From the NCBI GenBank assembly GCA_038253945.1, contig JBBSGR010000006.1, positions 1 to 64,000 of the forward strand: a DNA stretch of 64,000 nucleotides. The letters are read 5' to 3'. The position numbers and the translations under genes are program-made. The notes below the pieces were generated by a model, which did not search any database, had not been told where the DNA came from, and saw only the letters and a list, made by a program, of their open reading frames with translations. The stretch is from JBBRYW01 sp038253945 (GTDB taxonomy: Bacteria > Actinomycetota > Thermoleophilia > Gaiellales > Gaiellaceae). This document shows, in pieces, positions 41,547 through 50,315 of this stretch (within the stretch, counting starts at the first letter, position 1; each line of letters starts with the position of its first letter).

Positions 41547-42250
41547 AGACGGCGCCCGACGATCAGAGTCGCGAGCAGAGGCAGCTCGACCTTTCCAGCC
41601 GGAAGCGCCTCGATTCGGCGGCGAATCCGCTCGTAGAGGCGCTGCCGAAGGCGCTCCTCGACGATGCGATGGCCGGAGTACGTCTCCAGCACGGCGATGT
41701 ACTCGCGCGGCGTGTACGACGAGCTCCAGAGGTGGCGACGGACCGCGACGTCGCTTGCCTCCAGCTCGGCACGGTCGCGTCGTAGTCCTCCCGCACGTCG
41801 ATCCAGAACGGTCGCCTCCCTCCGAGAGCACGTTCTGCGTGGAGACGACTGCGAGTTCCCCGCCGTCTCGAAGCAGGCGCGTGGGCTTCTCGTAGCGCAC
41901 GTCGGGATCGATCCAGTGGAATGCGGTGAAGGCGCCGACGGCTTCGAAGCGCTAGCCGCTCGGCGGCTCCCAGCTCTCGAAGGCGGCGGTGACGACCCGC
42001 ACGTTGGTGAAGCCGACCAGCCCCTGCGCGCGATCGCCGCGAGCAGTGGGCCGAGGTCGATGCCAACGATCTCGAGTCCCGGCCCTGCCAGTGGCACCGT
42101 CGCCAGGCCGGTGCCGCAGCCGATCTCGAGCAGGCGGCGCGCTTCGCGGAGATTCGCGAGCGTGACGAGGTCGGCGAGGAAGTTGGGGGGGGGATAGGGC
42201 GCTCGGGCGCGGTCGTAGAGCTCGGGAGCCTCGTCGGACGTCGCCCGCAA
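41543..42250 (-). pseudogene. SAM-dependent methyltransferase, multiply frameshifted
   Basis: The 5' part reads LRATSDEAPELYDRARAPYP and the SAM motif RLLEIGCGTGLATVPLAG, VGIDLGPLLAAIA. The next piece, GLVGFTNVRVVTAAFESWEP, is in a shifted frame and ends at a TAG. FEAVGAFTAFHWIDPDVRYE follows, then further slips before the C-terminal SSYTPREYIAVLETYSGHRI and VELPLLATLIVGRRL in yet another frame. At least three lesions. It overlaps the rplT stop by four bases on the opposite strand. Confidence 0.8.
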
Positions 42251-42269
42251 GCGATGGCGGTCCGCGTCG

Positions 42270-42284
42270 CCCCCTATGAGGGGG
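42270..42284 (+). promoter_or_regulatory. hairpin covering the tsnR ribosome site
   Basis: CCCCC-TATGA-GGGGG folds into a five-pair stem. The GGGGG arm is the Shine-Dalgarno region for the ATG at 42288, so the stem would mask the ribosome site. Confidence 0.4.
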
Positions 42285-42287
42285 ATG

Positions 42288-42980
42288 ATGTCATCGGTGA
42301 TCACGTCGCGAAGCAACAAAACGCTCAAGCTGATTCGTAAGCTCGCCGAGCGTCGCTGGCGCGACAAGCTCGGACTCTTCGTTGCGGAGGGCGAAAACCT
42401 CGTCGACGCGGCGCAGGCCGCGGGTATCGAGCCGGTCGAGTTGCTCGTCGCGGGCGACACGGTGGAGCCGGCGCTCCTCGCCGAGGCGTCCGCGCTCGCG
42501 CACCCGCCGCGCGTCGTGGGCGTCTTCCGTCGATCCGACCTGCCGGCTGGGCCCCTCGCGGGTGTGGGCCTGGGGCTCTGGCATGTAGGCGACCCGGGCA
42601 ACGTCGGCACGCTCGTGCGGGCAGCGGACGCCTTCGGGCCCGGCTTCCTCACTCTCTCGGAGGGCTGTGCCGACCCGGCCGGGCCGAAGGCGCTTCGAGC
42701 CTCCGCGGGCGCGCTCTTTCGCGTTCGCGTCGGGCGCTTCGACGAGGCGCCGCGTCCGTGGATCGCGCTGGTACCCAGTGGAGGCGAGCCGCTCCGCGCC
42801 TTGGCGCTTCCGCGGGTCGGCACCTTCGTGCTCGGTGCCGAGCGAGACGGGCTGCCGGAGCAGGTCGTGCGTCGCTGCGACCGCTCCGCCACCATTCCGC
42901 TGGCGGCGGGGTCGGAGTCGCTCAACGTTGCGATCGCGGGGGCGATCGCCCTGTACGAGGCGAGTCGGAGCGGCGAGTAG
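42288..42980 (+). CDS. SpoU-family RNA 2'-O-methyltransferase (TsnR/TrmH-like)
   Basis: 230 residues from ATG 42288 (two other in-frame ATGs at 42276 and 42285). The N-terminal substrate-binding domain starts with SNKTLKLIRKLAERRWRDKL, FVAEGENLVDAA. The SPOUT knot domain holds the three motifs: LWHVGDPGNVGTLVRAADAF, VLGAERDGLPEQVVRRCD and IPLAAGSESLNVAIAGAIAL. Genes of this type usually lie between rplT and pheS in actinobacteria, as here on the left side. The target is probably 23S rRNA or tRNA. Confidence 0.92.
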   Translation: MSSVITSRSNKTLKLIRKLAERRWRDKLGLFVAEGENLVDAAQAAGIEPVELLVAGDTVEPALLAEASALAHPPRVVGVFRRSDLPAGPLAGVGLGLWHVGDPGNVGTLVRAADAFGPGFLTLSEGCADPAGPKALRASAGALFRVRVGRFDEAPRPWIALVPSGGEPLRALALPRVGTFVLGAERDGLPEQVVRRCDRSATIPLAAGSESLNVAIAGAIALYEASRSGE

Positions 42981-42991
42981 AATCTCGAGTG

Positions 42992-43435
42992 GTGGCCACG
43001 ATCTCGGGCATCTGGGCCTCGCCGGCGAAGGGAAGCGGCACCATGGATCCGCTTCGCCGCGGCCGTGCTATCGAGGGGCGCGGCCTCGAAGGATGCGCCC
43101 ACGCAAGGGCGGGCTCGAAGCGCCAGGTTCTGTTCGCCTCGAAGGAGCACCTCGACGCCGTGGGGGTCGAGCCGGGCCAGATCCGCGAGAACTTCACGGT
43201 CGAGGGCGCAGACGTGCACGCCTGGCCGGTCGGTCAGCGGCTGCGAGCGGGTGACGCGCTCTTCGAGATCACGATGGTGTGCGACCCCTGCAGCAGGATG
43301 GACGAGATCAGGCCCGGCCTGCAGGCCGAGCTGGAGGATCGCCGCGGGATGCTCGCACGCGTGCTCGAGACCGGCGAGGTCTCGGTGGGCGACGAGATTA
43401 CGCTTCTCTCGGCGGAGGTCCCAGCCACGGGCTGA
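42992..43435 (+). CDS. MOSC-domain protein
   Basis: 147 residues, GTG start 12 bases after the tsnR stop. VEPGQIRENFTVEGADVHAW and LRAGDALFEITMVCDPCSRM are MOSC-fold strands; the Cys in VCDPC corresponds to the conserved Cys that carries sulfur in MOSC proteins. These act in molybdenum-cofactor sulfuration or in reduction of N-hydroxylated compounds, generally with partner enzymes that are not seen here. It marks the left border of the insert that separates tsnR from pheS. Confidence 0.85.
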   Translation: MATISGIWASPAKGSGTMDPLRRGRAIEGRGLEGCAHARAGSKRQVLFASKEHLDAVGVEPGQIRENFTVEGADVHAWPVGQRLRAGDALFEITMVCDPCSRMDEIRPGLQAELEDRRGMLARVLETGEVSVGDEITLLSAEVPATG

Positions 43436-43439
43436 GCGA

Positions 43440-44579
43440 CTACAGAAGGGCTCGGCCCGAGGCCGCCTCGAAGAGCTTCACTCCGTCGGGTGAGATCTTC
43501 AGCCTCATTTGCTCATCCGTAGCAACGCTGACAGTTGCTCCGAACCGCCCCACCAGAAGTTCGGAGAACTCCGTTGCCTGTTCTTCCTCGCCGGCCTCGA
43601 CCTGCTCACGTCGCTCGACCAACTCCAGGTCGTCCGCTCGGAAGTGAATCAGAGTCTCTGGGCCCAGACTCTCCACGAACGCGACCTTCGCCGTGATGGC
43701 GTCAGAGGTGCCGTTGGCCGACAGGAAGTCCTCGGGACGTACGCCGACCACGACGTCGCCTGAGAGTCCTGCAATGGAGCCTCGGGCGGCTTCCGGCAGG
43801 TCAACCCGATGTGAGCCGACGACCACGGCGTCGCCTTCGATCCGGCCGCGCAAGAAGTTCATCGCCGGGCTGCCAATGAAGCCTGCGACGAACGTGTTCG
43901 CCGGATGCCGGTAGAGATGATCGGGCGCGTCGACCTGCTGCACCAGACCCTTATTGAGGACGACGACGCGGTCGCCGAGGGTCATCGCCTCGGTCTGATC
44001 GTGGGTCACATAGATCGTCGTGATGCCAAGCCGCTTGTGCAGGCTGATCAGTTCCGCGCGCATTTGAACGCGCAGTTTCGCGTCGAGGTTCGACAGCGGC
44101 TCGTCCATCAGAAAAGCGTGCGGCTGCCGGACCAGTGCGCGACCGATTGCAACGCGCTGCCGCTGCCCACCCGACAATGCGCGCGGCTTCCGATGCAGCA
44201 GCTCTTCGATGGCAAGGAGACGTGCCGCCTCGCGCACGCGCTTCGCCGCCTCGCGCTTCTTGACGGCTTTCTGCCTGAGAGGGAACGCCAGGTTCTCCTC
44301 GACGGTCATGTGCGGATAGAGCGCGTAATTTTGGAACACCATCGCAATGTCACGGTCTCCCGGTGGCAGATCGTTGACGACGCGGTCGCCGATCTTGATC
44401 TCGCCTTCGCTGACCTCCTCGAGCCCTGCGACCATCCGCAGCGCGGTCGTCTTCCCGCACCCCGAAGGGCCGACAAGGATCAGGAACTCGCCGTCCTCGA
44501 CGGCGAGCGACAGCCGATCGACGGCCACCGTTCCGTCATCGAACTGTTTCGTGACCTCCTTAAACTCGATCGTCGCCAT
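43440..44579 (-). CDS. ABC transporter ATPase, MalK/MsmK-type, of the dextran locus
   Basis: 379 residues: Walker A LVGPSGCGKTTALRMVAGLE, signature LSGGQRQRVAIGRAL, Walker B AFLMDEPLSNLDAKLR, switch VTHDQTEAMTLGDRVVV, then the C-terminal regulatory OB domain (GVRPEDFLSANG). As last gene of the operon it should power the permeases at 49470 and 50315. Start and GH31 stop overlap by one base. Regulatory-domain contacts may allow inducer exclusion, but that is not visible here. Confidence 0.92.
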   Translation of the reverse strand: MATIEFKEVTKQFDDGTVAVDRLSLAVEDGEFLILVGPSGCGKTTALRMVAGLEEVSEGEIKIGDRVVNDLPPGDRDIAMVFQNYALYPHMTVEENLAFPLRQKAVKKREAAKRVREAARLLAIEELLHRKPRALSGGQRQRVAIGRALVRQPHAFLMDEPLSNLDAKLRVQMRAELISLHKRLGITTIYVTHDQTEAMTLGDRVVVLNKGLVQQVDAPDHLYRHPANTFVAGFIGSPAMNFLRGRIEGDAVVVGSHRVDLPEAARGSIAGLSGDVVVGVRPEDFLSANGTSDAITAKVAFVESLGPETLIHFRADDLELVERREQVEAGEEEQATEFSELLVGRFGATVSVATDEQMRLKISPDGVKLFEAASGRALL

Positions 44580-46801
44580 CAGCTGACCTCCTGGAGATCG
44601 TCGACGCGTGTGAGCGGCAGAAGCTCGTCGGCTCGCACCGCTGTGATGAAGAGAGGAATCTGGTCGAGCGGTGCTGGTCGTTCGACCACAGAGCGCCCTA
44701 TCAAGGTTTCGCCGGTCCAGGCGTCAACCCACTCGCCTTCCGGCAGATACGTCGTCCACGTCTCCGCTCCCTCCTCGCAGACGGGCGAGACGAGCAGCCC
44801 GTCGCCGAGCAGGTACTGGTACAGGAACTCCCAGACCCGCTCGTCGTCGTCGAAGTCGAAGAACAGCGCGCGCATCAGCGGCTTCCGCTCGGCGACCGCG
44901 CGGCGCCCTTCGGCGGCGAGATAGGGAATCAGCCGCTTGCGCAGCTGCACGAGCCTGCGGAAGAGCGGCACGACGTTGGGATTCCCAGTCTGCTCGGCGA
45001 CGTTCCACGGCGTGCGGTCGCGTGACGGCAGGCGGTGGTGGTTGAACTCCGAGTGGTACTGCATGATCGGCGAGAGGCACGCCATGGCGGCCCCGCGCAG
45101 GTAGAGCTCCGAGCTCGGCAGCCCGCCGGAGAAGCCGCCGAGATCCCACCCCCAGAAGAAGACGCCCGACGCGCCTGCCGTCAAGCCCGCAATGATCGAC
45201 GCGCGAAACGCCTCCCACGTCGAGTCCTCGTCGCCGGCCCAATGGCACGGAACGGCGCCGGCCCCGGTGAACCCGGCCCGACTGAATGTCACCGGCTCAC
45301 GCCCCCACGCCCCAAGTGCGCGCTGGTACGCCTCGCCGTAGAGCACCGGAAAGCGGTTGTTCGTCTCGCCGCCGTGTGTGCAGTCGGCGTAGGTGAGGTC
45401 TGCGCCCCACGCATGCTCGCCGCCGTCGGTCTTGAAGCCGTCGATCCCGACCTCCTCGACCAGGTAGCGGCGCTTGGCGAGCCACCAGTCGCATGCCTCC
45501 CGGTTCGTGAAGTCCGGCATCAGCGCGCCGGGGAACCACCAGCCGCGATTGCGGTAGGGCTTGCCGTCGCGGCGGTGAACGCAGTAGCCACGCTCGATCA
45601 TCGTCTGCCGGTCGTAGTGCGCTTGACCGCGATCAGCCTCGATCAGTGGGATCTGCCAGAGCAGCACCTTGATGCTGCGACGATGCAGGTCGTCGACCAT
45701 TCCTTTCGGATCAGGCCAGCGGCCTTCCGGCGGGAAGGTGAAGTCGTCGAGGCGGTGGGGGCTGCCGTCGGGATGGGGTTCGTATTCGGCGTCGTTGAAG
45801 GCGACGAACGTCTCCTCGTCGCTCCACGCCTCGATCACGATCACCCCCGCGTCGATGCCTTCTTCCCTGCTGCGGTCGACCTCGGCGATGATCCGGGCCT
45901 GGCTGTTCCACTCGTTGCCGCTCATCCAGAGCTCGTAGATCCAGTCTGGCGGCGGCGCCGCTGGCACGGCCGCGAACGCGCGCAGCACCTCGGCGGGGGT
46001 GCCCGAGAAGATGCGCAGCGGGATGACTGGGTCGAGCTCCCCAGGCTCGAGATCGACTTCGACGACCAGCAGGCCCGAATCGCTCTTGCCGACGTCGAAC
46101 CAACAACGGCGAGCCGTGTCGACGTGAAAGCCGAAGTCGCCGCCGGCGACGATCGCGAATGGCATCGGCAGATAGCTGCGCGCGCCCTGACCCTTGTATT
46201 GGTCGAAGACGGCGGTGTCGACGAGCCGGCCGCGCTGGTCGAGCGCGTCGAAGCGCTCGCCGAACCCCACGACACGCTCGCCGGGCTCGAGCCTGAGCGC
46301 GAATCGCACGCGGAAGCTGAGATCGTCGTCGCGCAGCCACGCGACAGTGCCTTCGACCAGCCGCTCCGAATCACCTTCGCAACGCAGCGTGCCGCCGTCC
46401 GACTGCCAGGCGCACGGCACGACGTCGAACCATCGCGTGTGCCGGCCCTCGGCCAGGAAGCGATAGCGGAGCGTCTCTCCAGGAAGCTCGACCGACCATG
46501 AGCTGCGGCCGGGTTGCTCGCCGAGTCGTGCGACCGCATCGGCAAGGTGCCCGTCGGCAACTCTCGGCGCGGTCACGCCCCAGACGGGGACGACGTCGGG
46601 CACCGCGTCGCCGCGCAACGCTGCGTTGAGCGTGACCACCTCTCCGTTGGCCTCGAGCTCGGCCTGCACGCGGCTGACGCCGGCACGCGTTGTCGCGCGC
46701 ACCTCGAACGGCAGTCCGGCAAGTGGGTGGAGGGGCACACGCTGATCGGGCTCGATCAGATACGCGTGTCCGCGCCCGGCGGGACGGTGACGAGGAGTCA
46801 T
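44579..46801 (-). CDS. GH31 alpha-glucosidase-type glycosidase
   Basis: 740 residues without a signal peptide. The family GH31 barrel is clear: ELWMSGNEWNSQARIIAEVD, then the nucleophile Asp459 in GIDGFKTDGGEHAWG and the acid/base Asp524 in CHWAGDEDSTWEAF, with spacing normal for the family. An N-terminal beta-sandwich (residues about 30-260) and C-terminal sheet domains flank it. GH31 includes alpha-glucosidases, alpha-xylosidases and isomaltases. In this locus, cleavage of alpha-1,6-linked isomalto-oligosaccharides to glucose is the likely role. ATGA overlap with the GH66 gene. Confidence 0.9.
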   Translation of the reverse strand: MTPRHRPAGRGHAYLIEPDQRVPLHPLAGLPFEVRATTRAGVSRVQAELEANGEVVTLNAALRGDAVPDVVPVWGVTAPRVADGHLADAVARLGEQPGRSSWSVELPGETLRYRFLAEGRHTRWFDVVPCAWQSDGGTLRCEGDSERLVEGTVAWLRDDDLSFRVRFALRLEPGERVVGFGERFDALDQRGRLVDTAVFDQYKGQGARSYLPMPFAIVAGGDFGFHVDTARRCWFDVGKSDSGLLVVEVDLEPGELDPVIPLRIFSGTPAEVLRAFAAVPAAPPPDWIYELWMSGNEWNSQARIIAEVDRSREEGIDAGVIVIEAWSDEETFVAFNDAEYEPHPDGSPHRLDDFTFPPEGRWPDPKGMVDDLHRRSIKVLLWQIPLIEADRGQAHYDRQTMIERGYCVHRRDGKPYRNRGWWFPGALMPDFTNREACDWWLAKRRYLVEEVGIDGFKTDGGEHAWGADLTYADCTHGGETNNRFPVLYGEAYQRALGAWGREPVTFSRAGFTGAGAVPCHWAGDEDSTWEAFRASIIAGLTAGASGVFFWGWDLGGFSGGLPSSELYLRGAAMACLSPIMQYHSEFNHHRLPSRDRTPWNVAEQTGNPNVVPLFRRLVQLRKRLIPYLAAEGRRAVAERKPLMRALFFDFDDDERVWEFLYQYLLGDGLLVSPVCEEGAETWTTYLPEGEWVDAWTGETLIGRSVVERPAPLDQIPLFITAVRADELLPLTRVDDLQEVS

Positions 46802-48366
46802 ACCTCGACCTCACGGATCAGCACGAGCGCCCACGGCCCGAACGGGGGCAGCTCCACGATGTCGTGCCGCAAGTCGTAGCTCGACTCGAGCCTTACCAGG
46901 CCCGGATTCTCGTCGGGTTCGGCGAACGCGATCGTCGGGGCGCTCTTGTGGACGCGCTCGATGGCGACGCGCACGCCGGCCAACTGCGGAGCCGGGTGCT
47001 TTGGCGCATCCCAAAGGTCGTCCACTTGCGCCGAGAGGTCGATCAGGCTGAGTAGCAGCCCGTGCGATGTGCGGATGGCACGCACCCAGAGCGACCCAGG
47101 CTCGCAGTCGGTGGACACTCGCACCCCGGCGTCTACCTTCACCTCGACGCTCTCCCCGCCGAGCACCATCCGGGTGACGTCCTCGGTCTCCGGGTCGAAT
47201 AGGAGATCCCCGTAGCGGACAGCGAAGTCGTAGCAGCGCCGCGCGGCGTCCTCGCTCTCCGCGGAGAGCTCCTTGTTCGAGACGTAGTACGCCTCGGTCA
47301 GCACTGCGTTCTCCTCGCCGTGCAGGAGCACCGTCCCGCCGTGCGAGAACACGACCGCATGCTGCAAGCGCTCGGTGGCGCACGCGGCCGTCTCCTCTCC
47401 GCGATAGGAGGAGAGATACGCCGCCAGGATGACCGCCTTCCCCGGTGCGTACGAGCGCGCTTTCGTGACGAGCTCTGCGAGATGCGCAAGCCGCACGTGA
47501 GGCGCCCACACCTCGATGTAGACGGCGCTTTGCGTCGCTCGCGCGGTTGCCCAGGTGGGGAAGTCGTTGACGTTGTTGAAGATCATCCGCGCGTCGGGCA
47601 CGTCGACCGCCAACTGCTCCAGCAACGCAGGGAAAGCATCGGCAAGATCGACCTCGCTGCCGTCGCTTCGCAGAGCACGCTTCGGCGCACCGTACTGATC
47701 GAGGTGAAAACCCGCGAAGCCACCGGCTGCAATCGCCGCGTGCAAGTCGTCGACGAAATGCGCGACCCAGCGCATGTTCGTCGGGTCAACGTTCCAGAGG
47801 AAGTCCTCGCCGAGTGTCCACGGAGTGCCGTCGGCCCGGAAGAGTCCTGCGTCCTCCCACTCAGGCCATTCCTCGTGACCCACCGCGTACACAGCGGCGT
47901 ACGCCATCGGAGCAGAGCCGGCCTCGGTGATTGCGGCGGCGAGCCGCCGCACCGTGTCGAGCGATACGGCCTGGCCGAGCGCATCTTCGAAGTCGTCCTC
48001 GGGCGGGGTGAGGCTCCCGTGCCGGTACATCCAGTCGTAGAACTGCATCGCGTTGAGGTGCAGTCGGCGCACGTTTTCGGCAACGCCCGTCACATCGCGT
48101 CCCTTGTCGTACCGGGCGACGAAGCCGTAGCGCGGACGGCTCAGCGGGTCCGCGAGCACGTCGAGGGCGCTTGTCGCGCGTCCGCCCTCTACCCCGTAGC
48201 CGCCCTCCGGCTGCGGGCGGAAGCGTGCCATCCCGTTTTCCGGTTCGACCTCGGCGACGCGCTCATCCAGCCGCCAGAGCGAAACGGGGGCAGCCGTGCC
48301 TCTCACCTCGATCTCGATTGGCTCACCGGGCAAGAAGGTCGCCTTCGTCGGCAGCAGCTCGGTCAT
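46798..48366 (-). CDS. GH66 dextranase/CITase-like enzyme, cytosolic
   Basis: 522 residues with no export signal. The N-terminal Ig-like domain (TKATFLPGEPIEIEVRGTAA) leads into the barrel: RYGFVARYDKGRDV, LHLNAMQFYDWMYRHGSL, nucleophile Asp223 in FAGFHLDQYGAPKRA, FNNVNDFPTWATARA and acid Glu285 in AVYIEVWAPHVRL; the 62-residue spacing fits GH66. The family makes endo-dextranases and cycloisomaltooligosaccharide glucanotransferases; which one cannot be told here. A cytosolic GH66 should handle imported isomalto-oligosaccharides or cyclic products. ATGA overlaps on both sides. Confidence 0.87.
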   Translation of the reverse strand: MTELLPTKATFLPGEPIEIEVRGTAAPVSLWRLDERVAEVEPENGMARFRPQPEGGYGVEGGRATSALDVLADPLSRPRYGFVARYDKGRDVTGVAENVRRLHLNAMQFYDWMYRHGSLTPPEDDFEDALGQAVSLDTVRRLAAAITEAGSAPMAYAAVYAVGHEEWPEWEDAGLFRADGTPWTLGEDFLWNVDPTNMRWVAHFVDDLHAAIAAGGFAGFHLDQYGAPKRALRSDGSEVDLADAFPALLEQLAVDVPDARMIFNNVNDFPTWATARATQSAVYIEVWAPHVRLAHLAELVTKARSYAPGKAVILAAYLSSYRGEETAACATERLQHAVVFSHGGTVLLHGEENAVLTEAYYVSNKELSAESEDAARRCYDFAVRYGDLLFDPETEDVTRMVLGGESVEVKVDAGVRVSTDCEPGSLWVRAIRTSHGLLLSLIDLSAQVDDLWDAPKHPAPQLAGVRVAIERVHKSAPTIAFAEPDENPGLVRLESSYDLRHDIVELPPFGPWALVLIREVEV

Positions 48367-49469
48367 GCCCGCGCCGCTTCTGCGATCAGATACATCGCGT
48401 GCGACCAGAGAAGCGGCGTCGCGACCGGCCCCCACCGCCGCACCCACGGTTCGATCATCGCCGGTTCCTGGGCTGACCCGGTCACCTGCTCCGGCATGTC
48501 GCCGTTTCCGAGGACCTGCGCACGCACCCACTTCTGCGCCGCTTCGGCGCCCGACGGGTTGTCGCTGACGGCGTCGTGCCAGGCAAGCGAGGAGGTAAGC
48601 AGCAGCCACTCACCTCCGCCGTAGTAGGTGTCGCCACGAAAGCGATAGACCCCTCCGGCGGGACCGGTCAGCTCGTAGCGCACGCCTTCAACGGTCGCGC
48701 TGATCAAGGGGTCGTCTGCAGGCAGGACGGCGAAGGGAGCGCCGAGCCAGAGGAGGCTGGCGTCGAGCCGTTGATCGTTTGCTCCTCGCTTGAAGCGGCC
48801 GTTGGCGACGTAGCGAGCAAGGAGCTCTGTACGGACGAGGTTGGCGGCCTTCTGCCAGCGCTCGTCGCCGAGCAGCCGCGTTGCGGCAGCGAGGCCGGCG
48901 TAGGCGGCGCCGAGTGTCGATGCGTGCTCGCCCCCGTCGAGCTCCTCCCAGCAGTTGAAGCACTTCAGCCGCCAGGAGGCCTCGAGGTACGCGGCGACGA
49001 GCTCGACGGCTGCGGCGAGGCTGGGAACAAGGCCGCGCCCGTCGAGGTGGCGCTCGAGTGACCACAGCCACATGCCGTAGCCGTCGACTTGGAAGTTCGG
49101 CCAGAGGTCGTCCGCGTCGGCTGGATACTCGAGTGCGCCGTCAAGCGTGTAGCGGGCCGGCGGCATCGTCTCAGGCGCCGGCGTCTCGCCGCCTGCAACG
49201 CGACGGGTTGCGGACTCGATCATGCCCCGGTGCAGCTCGATGCTGCGCACGACCCAGGCATGCCAGGCGGCGGCGCCCTCGTGTTCGCCGACGACGTCGA
49301 GGGCGTGCGCGCAGAAAGCGCCATCGCGAAGCCAGGCGTAGCTGTAGACCGTGAACTCCGGACTGGCGACGAAGGCGCCCGAGGGGGCCTGACCCGATTT
49401 GAGCACTTGGATGCTGTGAGGAACGAGCGGGTCCCTGAGTTCCCGCTCCAGGTTCGGCGAGGTCGTCAT
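48363..49469 (-). CDS. GH15 glucoamylase/glucodextranase-like enzyme, cytosolic
   Basis: 368 residues, an (alpha/alpha)6 barrel without signal or the N-terminal beta domain usual in bacterial GH15. The substrate loop YSYAWLRDGAFCAH (Arg48-Asp49), acid FNCWEELDGGEHASTLGAAY (Glu175) and base GNGDMPEQVTGSAQ (Glu327) are present. It probably releases glucose from non-reducing ends of alpha-1,6 or alpha-1,4 glucans inside the cell. It is one gene upstream of GH66 with ATGA overlap, the same family pair that is fused in the secreted enzyme at 53886. Confidence 0.87.
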   Translation of the reverse strand: MTTSPNLERELRDPLVPHSIQVLKSGQAPSGAFVASPEFTVYSYAWLRDGAFCAHALDVVGEHEGAAAWHAWVVRSIELHRGMIESATRRVAGGETPAPETMPPARYTLDGALEYPADADDLWPNFQVDGYGMWLWSLERHLDGRGLVPSLAAAVELVAAYLEASWRLKCFNCWEELDGGEHASTLGAAYAGLAAATRLLGDERWQKAANLVRTELLARYVANGRFKRGANDQRLDASLLWLGAPFAVLPADDPLISATVEGVRYELTGPAGGVYRFRGDTYYGGGEWLLLTSSLAWHDAVSDNPSGAEAAQKWVRAQVLGNGDMPEQVTGSAQEPAMIEPWVRRWGPVATPLLWSHAMYLIAEAARA

Positions 49470-50315
49470 CTACGCCTTCAGCGCCCCGGATGTAATGCCG
49501 CTGACGAACTGCCGCTGGAACGCCACGAAGATGGCGATCACCGGGACGATCGCGATCAGCGAGGCGGCGAAGACGAGTCCCCAGCTGGTCGAGTGCTGCC
49601 CTTGGAACAGCGTGATCGCGATCGGCAGCGTGCGGCGGTTCGGGTCGTTGATCACTGTCAGAGCCCAGACGTATTCGTCCCAGCTTGCAAGGAACGAAAA
49701 GATCCCCACCGTTGCGAGGGCGGGCCGTGAGAGCGGCAAGATCAGGCGCCGGTATCGAGTCCACGGGCCGGCGCCGTCAACCACCATCGCCTCCTCGAGC
49801 TCACGTGGGATGTCTTGGAAGAAGCTGCGCAGCAGGAATGTGTTCAGGGCGAGGTTCATGGCTGTATAGAAGAAAACGAGCCCCCACAGCGAGTCCAGCG
49901 CGCCGAGCTGCCGTGCGAGCAGGAACTGCGGGATGAGCAGCATCATGGTTGGCACCATCAACCCGATCAGCAGGAGCCCGAAGAGCAACCGCCGGCCGGG
50001 GAATCTGAAGCGGGCGAATGCGAAAGCCATCATCGAAGAGAGCAGCACCGCAAACACGGTCGTGCAGACGGCCACGACCAGCGAGTTGACGAAGTAGCGG
50101 CTGAAATGGTTCGAGCTCCAAGCGCCGTGGTAATTCGCCGTCGTCGGGTGGTGCGGGATGAACTGCGGGGGAATCTCCAGCACCAGCGCGTTCTGCTTGA
50201 ACGACGTCACGACCATGTATGCGAACGGGACGATCATGACGATCGCCCCCGCCGTCAGCAACGTCAGCCGACCGCCGACGATCGCCCGCGTGCGGCGGAC
50301 ATTGCCGCCGACCAT
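49470..50315 (-). CDS. ABC permease, MalG-type, of the dextran locus
   Basis: 281 residues with six helices. The EAA loop is DIPRELEEAMVVDGAGPWTR followed by YRRLILPLSRPALATVGIFS, and the end VSGITSGALKA is standard for MalG-type subunits. FSRYFVNSLVVAVCTTVFAV starts the core. Start overlaps the MalF-type gene by one base (TGATG). It pairs with 50315 to import the oligosaccharide bound by 51270. Confidence 0.92.
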   Translation of the reverse strand: MVGGNVRRTRAIVGGRLTLLTAGAIVMIVPFAYMVVTSFKQNALVLEIPPQFIPHHPTTANYHGAWSSNHFSRYFVNSLVVAVCTTVFAVLLSSMMAFAFARFRFPGRRLLFGLLLIGLMVPTMMLLIPQFLLARQLGALDSLWGLVFFYTAMNLALNTFLLRSFFQDIPRELEEAMVVDGAGPWTRYRRLILPLSRPALATVGIFSFLASWDEYVWALTVINDPNRRTLPIAITLFQGQHSTSWGLVFAASLIAIVPVIAIFVAFQRQFVSGITSGALKA

